A DNA stretch of 64,000 bases from Pseudochrobactrum kiredjianiae (GTDB lineage: Bacteria; Pseudomonadota; Alphaproteobacteria; Rhizobiales; Rhizobiaceae): positions 1,240,001 to 1,304,000 of the forward strand of contig NZ_JAUCBM010000001.1 in the NCBI RefSeq assembly GCF_030362795.1. Reading direction: 5' to 3'. The notes beneath the pieces are model-generated. The model was not told the DNA's origin, did no database searches, and saw only the letters and a program-made list of their open reading frames with translations. The position numbers and the translations under genes were made by a program. This document shows positions 63,966-64,000 of this stretch, one piece after another; within the stretch, counting starts at the first letter, position 1, and each line of letters opens with the position of its first letter.

Positions 63966-64000
63966 TTAGAGCGACTTTTGTCCGCCCAATAGGGCGCACG
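63966..64000. repeat. Family-A palindromic repeat cut by the window end
   Basis: TTAGAGCGACTTTTGTCCGC is followed by 'GGGCGCACG', matching the GC-rich half of the copy at 5671-5773. The remainder lies outside the window. Confidence 0.7.

Noticed and set aside
1-64000. CRISPR array, rRNA genes or complete insertion sequence
   Set aside because: No evenly spaced identical repeats, rRNA signatures or transposase genes were seen on either strand; the repeats present are dispersed palindromes.

Overview
The window is a stretch of alphaproteobacterial chromosome. Porins with the Brucella Omp2 signature, the gene order feuPQ-ccmIEFH-degP-two-component pair-glnE, a PleC-type cell-cycle kinase with a CtrA box, an FnrN-type regulator and rhizobial-style dispersed palindromes all point to the Rhizobiales, family Brucellaceae. 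Base composition looks close to 50% GC, lower than Brucella or Ochrobactrum, so a relative such as Pseudochrobactrum is plausible. That genus-level placement is inference.

Layout. (1) 1-5130: the tail end of a gene-transfer-agent or phage tail module (DUF2163 protein, NlpC/P60 peptidase, large baseplate/host-specificity protein). The last gene is split by a frameshift. (2) 5300-8592: a small exported protein in the FeuN position, the response regulator/kinase pair FeuP-FeuQ, and a lipoprotein. (3) 8735-13026: the cytochrome c maturation genes ccmI, ccmE, ccmF and ccmH. (4) 13153-20057: DegP protease, an OmpR-type two-component pair and GlnE. (5) 20060-25378, minus strand: a PleC-like kinase, with a CtrA box and a dense cluster of GANTC sites upstream, then aminopeptidase N. 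(6) 25665-39315: a mixed housekeeping and accessory section containing an EamA transporter, an MFS transporter, a uracil-DNA glycosylase, ETF-ubiquinone oxidoreductase, a membrane-anchored EEP-fold protein, AMP nucleosidase, a previously overlooked two-gene small-membrane-protein operon, a glutathione transferase, small exported proteins and a YitT protein. (7) 39619-44026: a divergent pair of Omp2-type porins around a tRNA-Ser(GCU), followed by an orphan tyrosine recombinase. (8) 44597-52076: DUF423 protein, soluble lytic transglycosylase, dapA, smpB, a family-5 uracil-DNA glycosylase, a NYN-domain protein and rpoZ. (9) 52390-63910: rsh, pyrE, an FnrN-like regulator, a peptide-binding protein, cydA-cydB-cydX-hemN, a DUF2062 protein and acpS.

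How the genes work together. The FnrN-like regulator, a perfect FNR box placed correctly upstream of cydA, and the cydABX-hemN operon form a low-oxygen respiration unit that couples a bd oxidase to oxygen-independent heme synthesis. The ccm genes serve c-type cytochromes. RpoZ and Rsh are neighbours in the transcription/stringent-response system.

Non-coding content is unusually rich. There are at least three families of dispersed palindromic repeats, one of which has apparently inserted into a tandem duplication of the etfD 3' end. Shared MerR-like operators precede etfD and a DUF2147 gene. A terminator-like hairpin lies in the cydA leader. A candidate structured RNA between hemN and the DUF2062 gene has two long hairpins with unrelated stems but the same G-rich apical loop.
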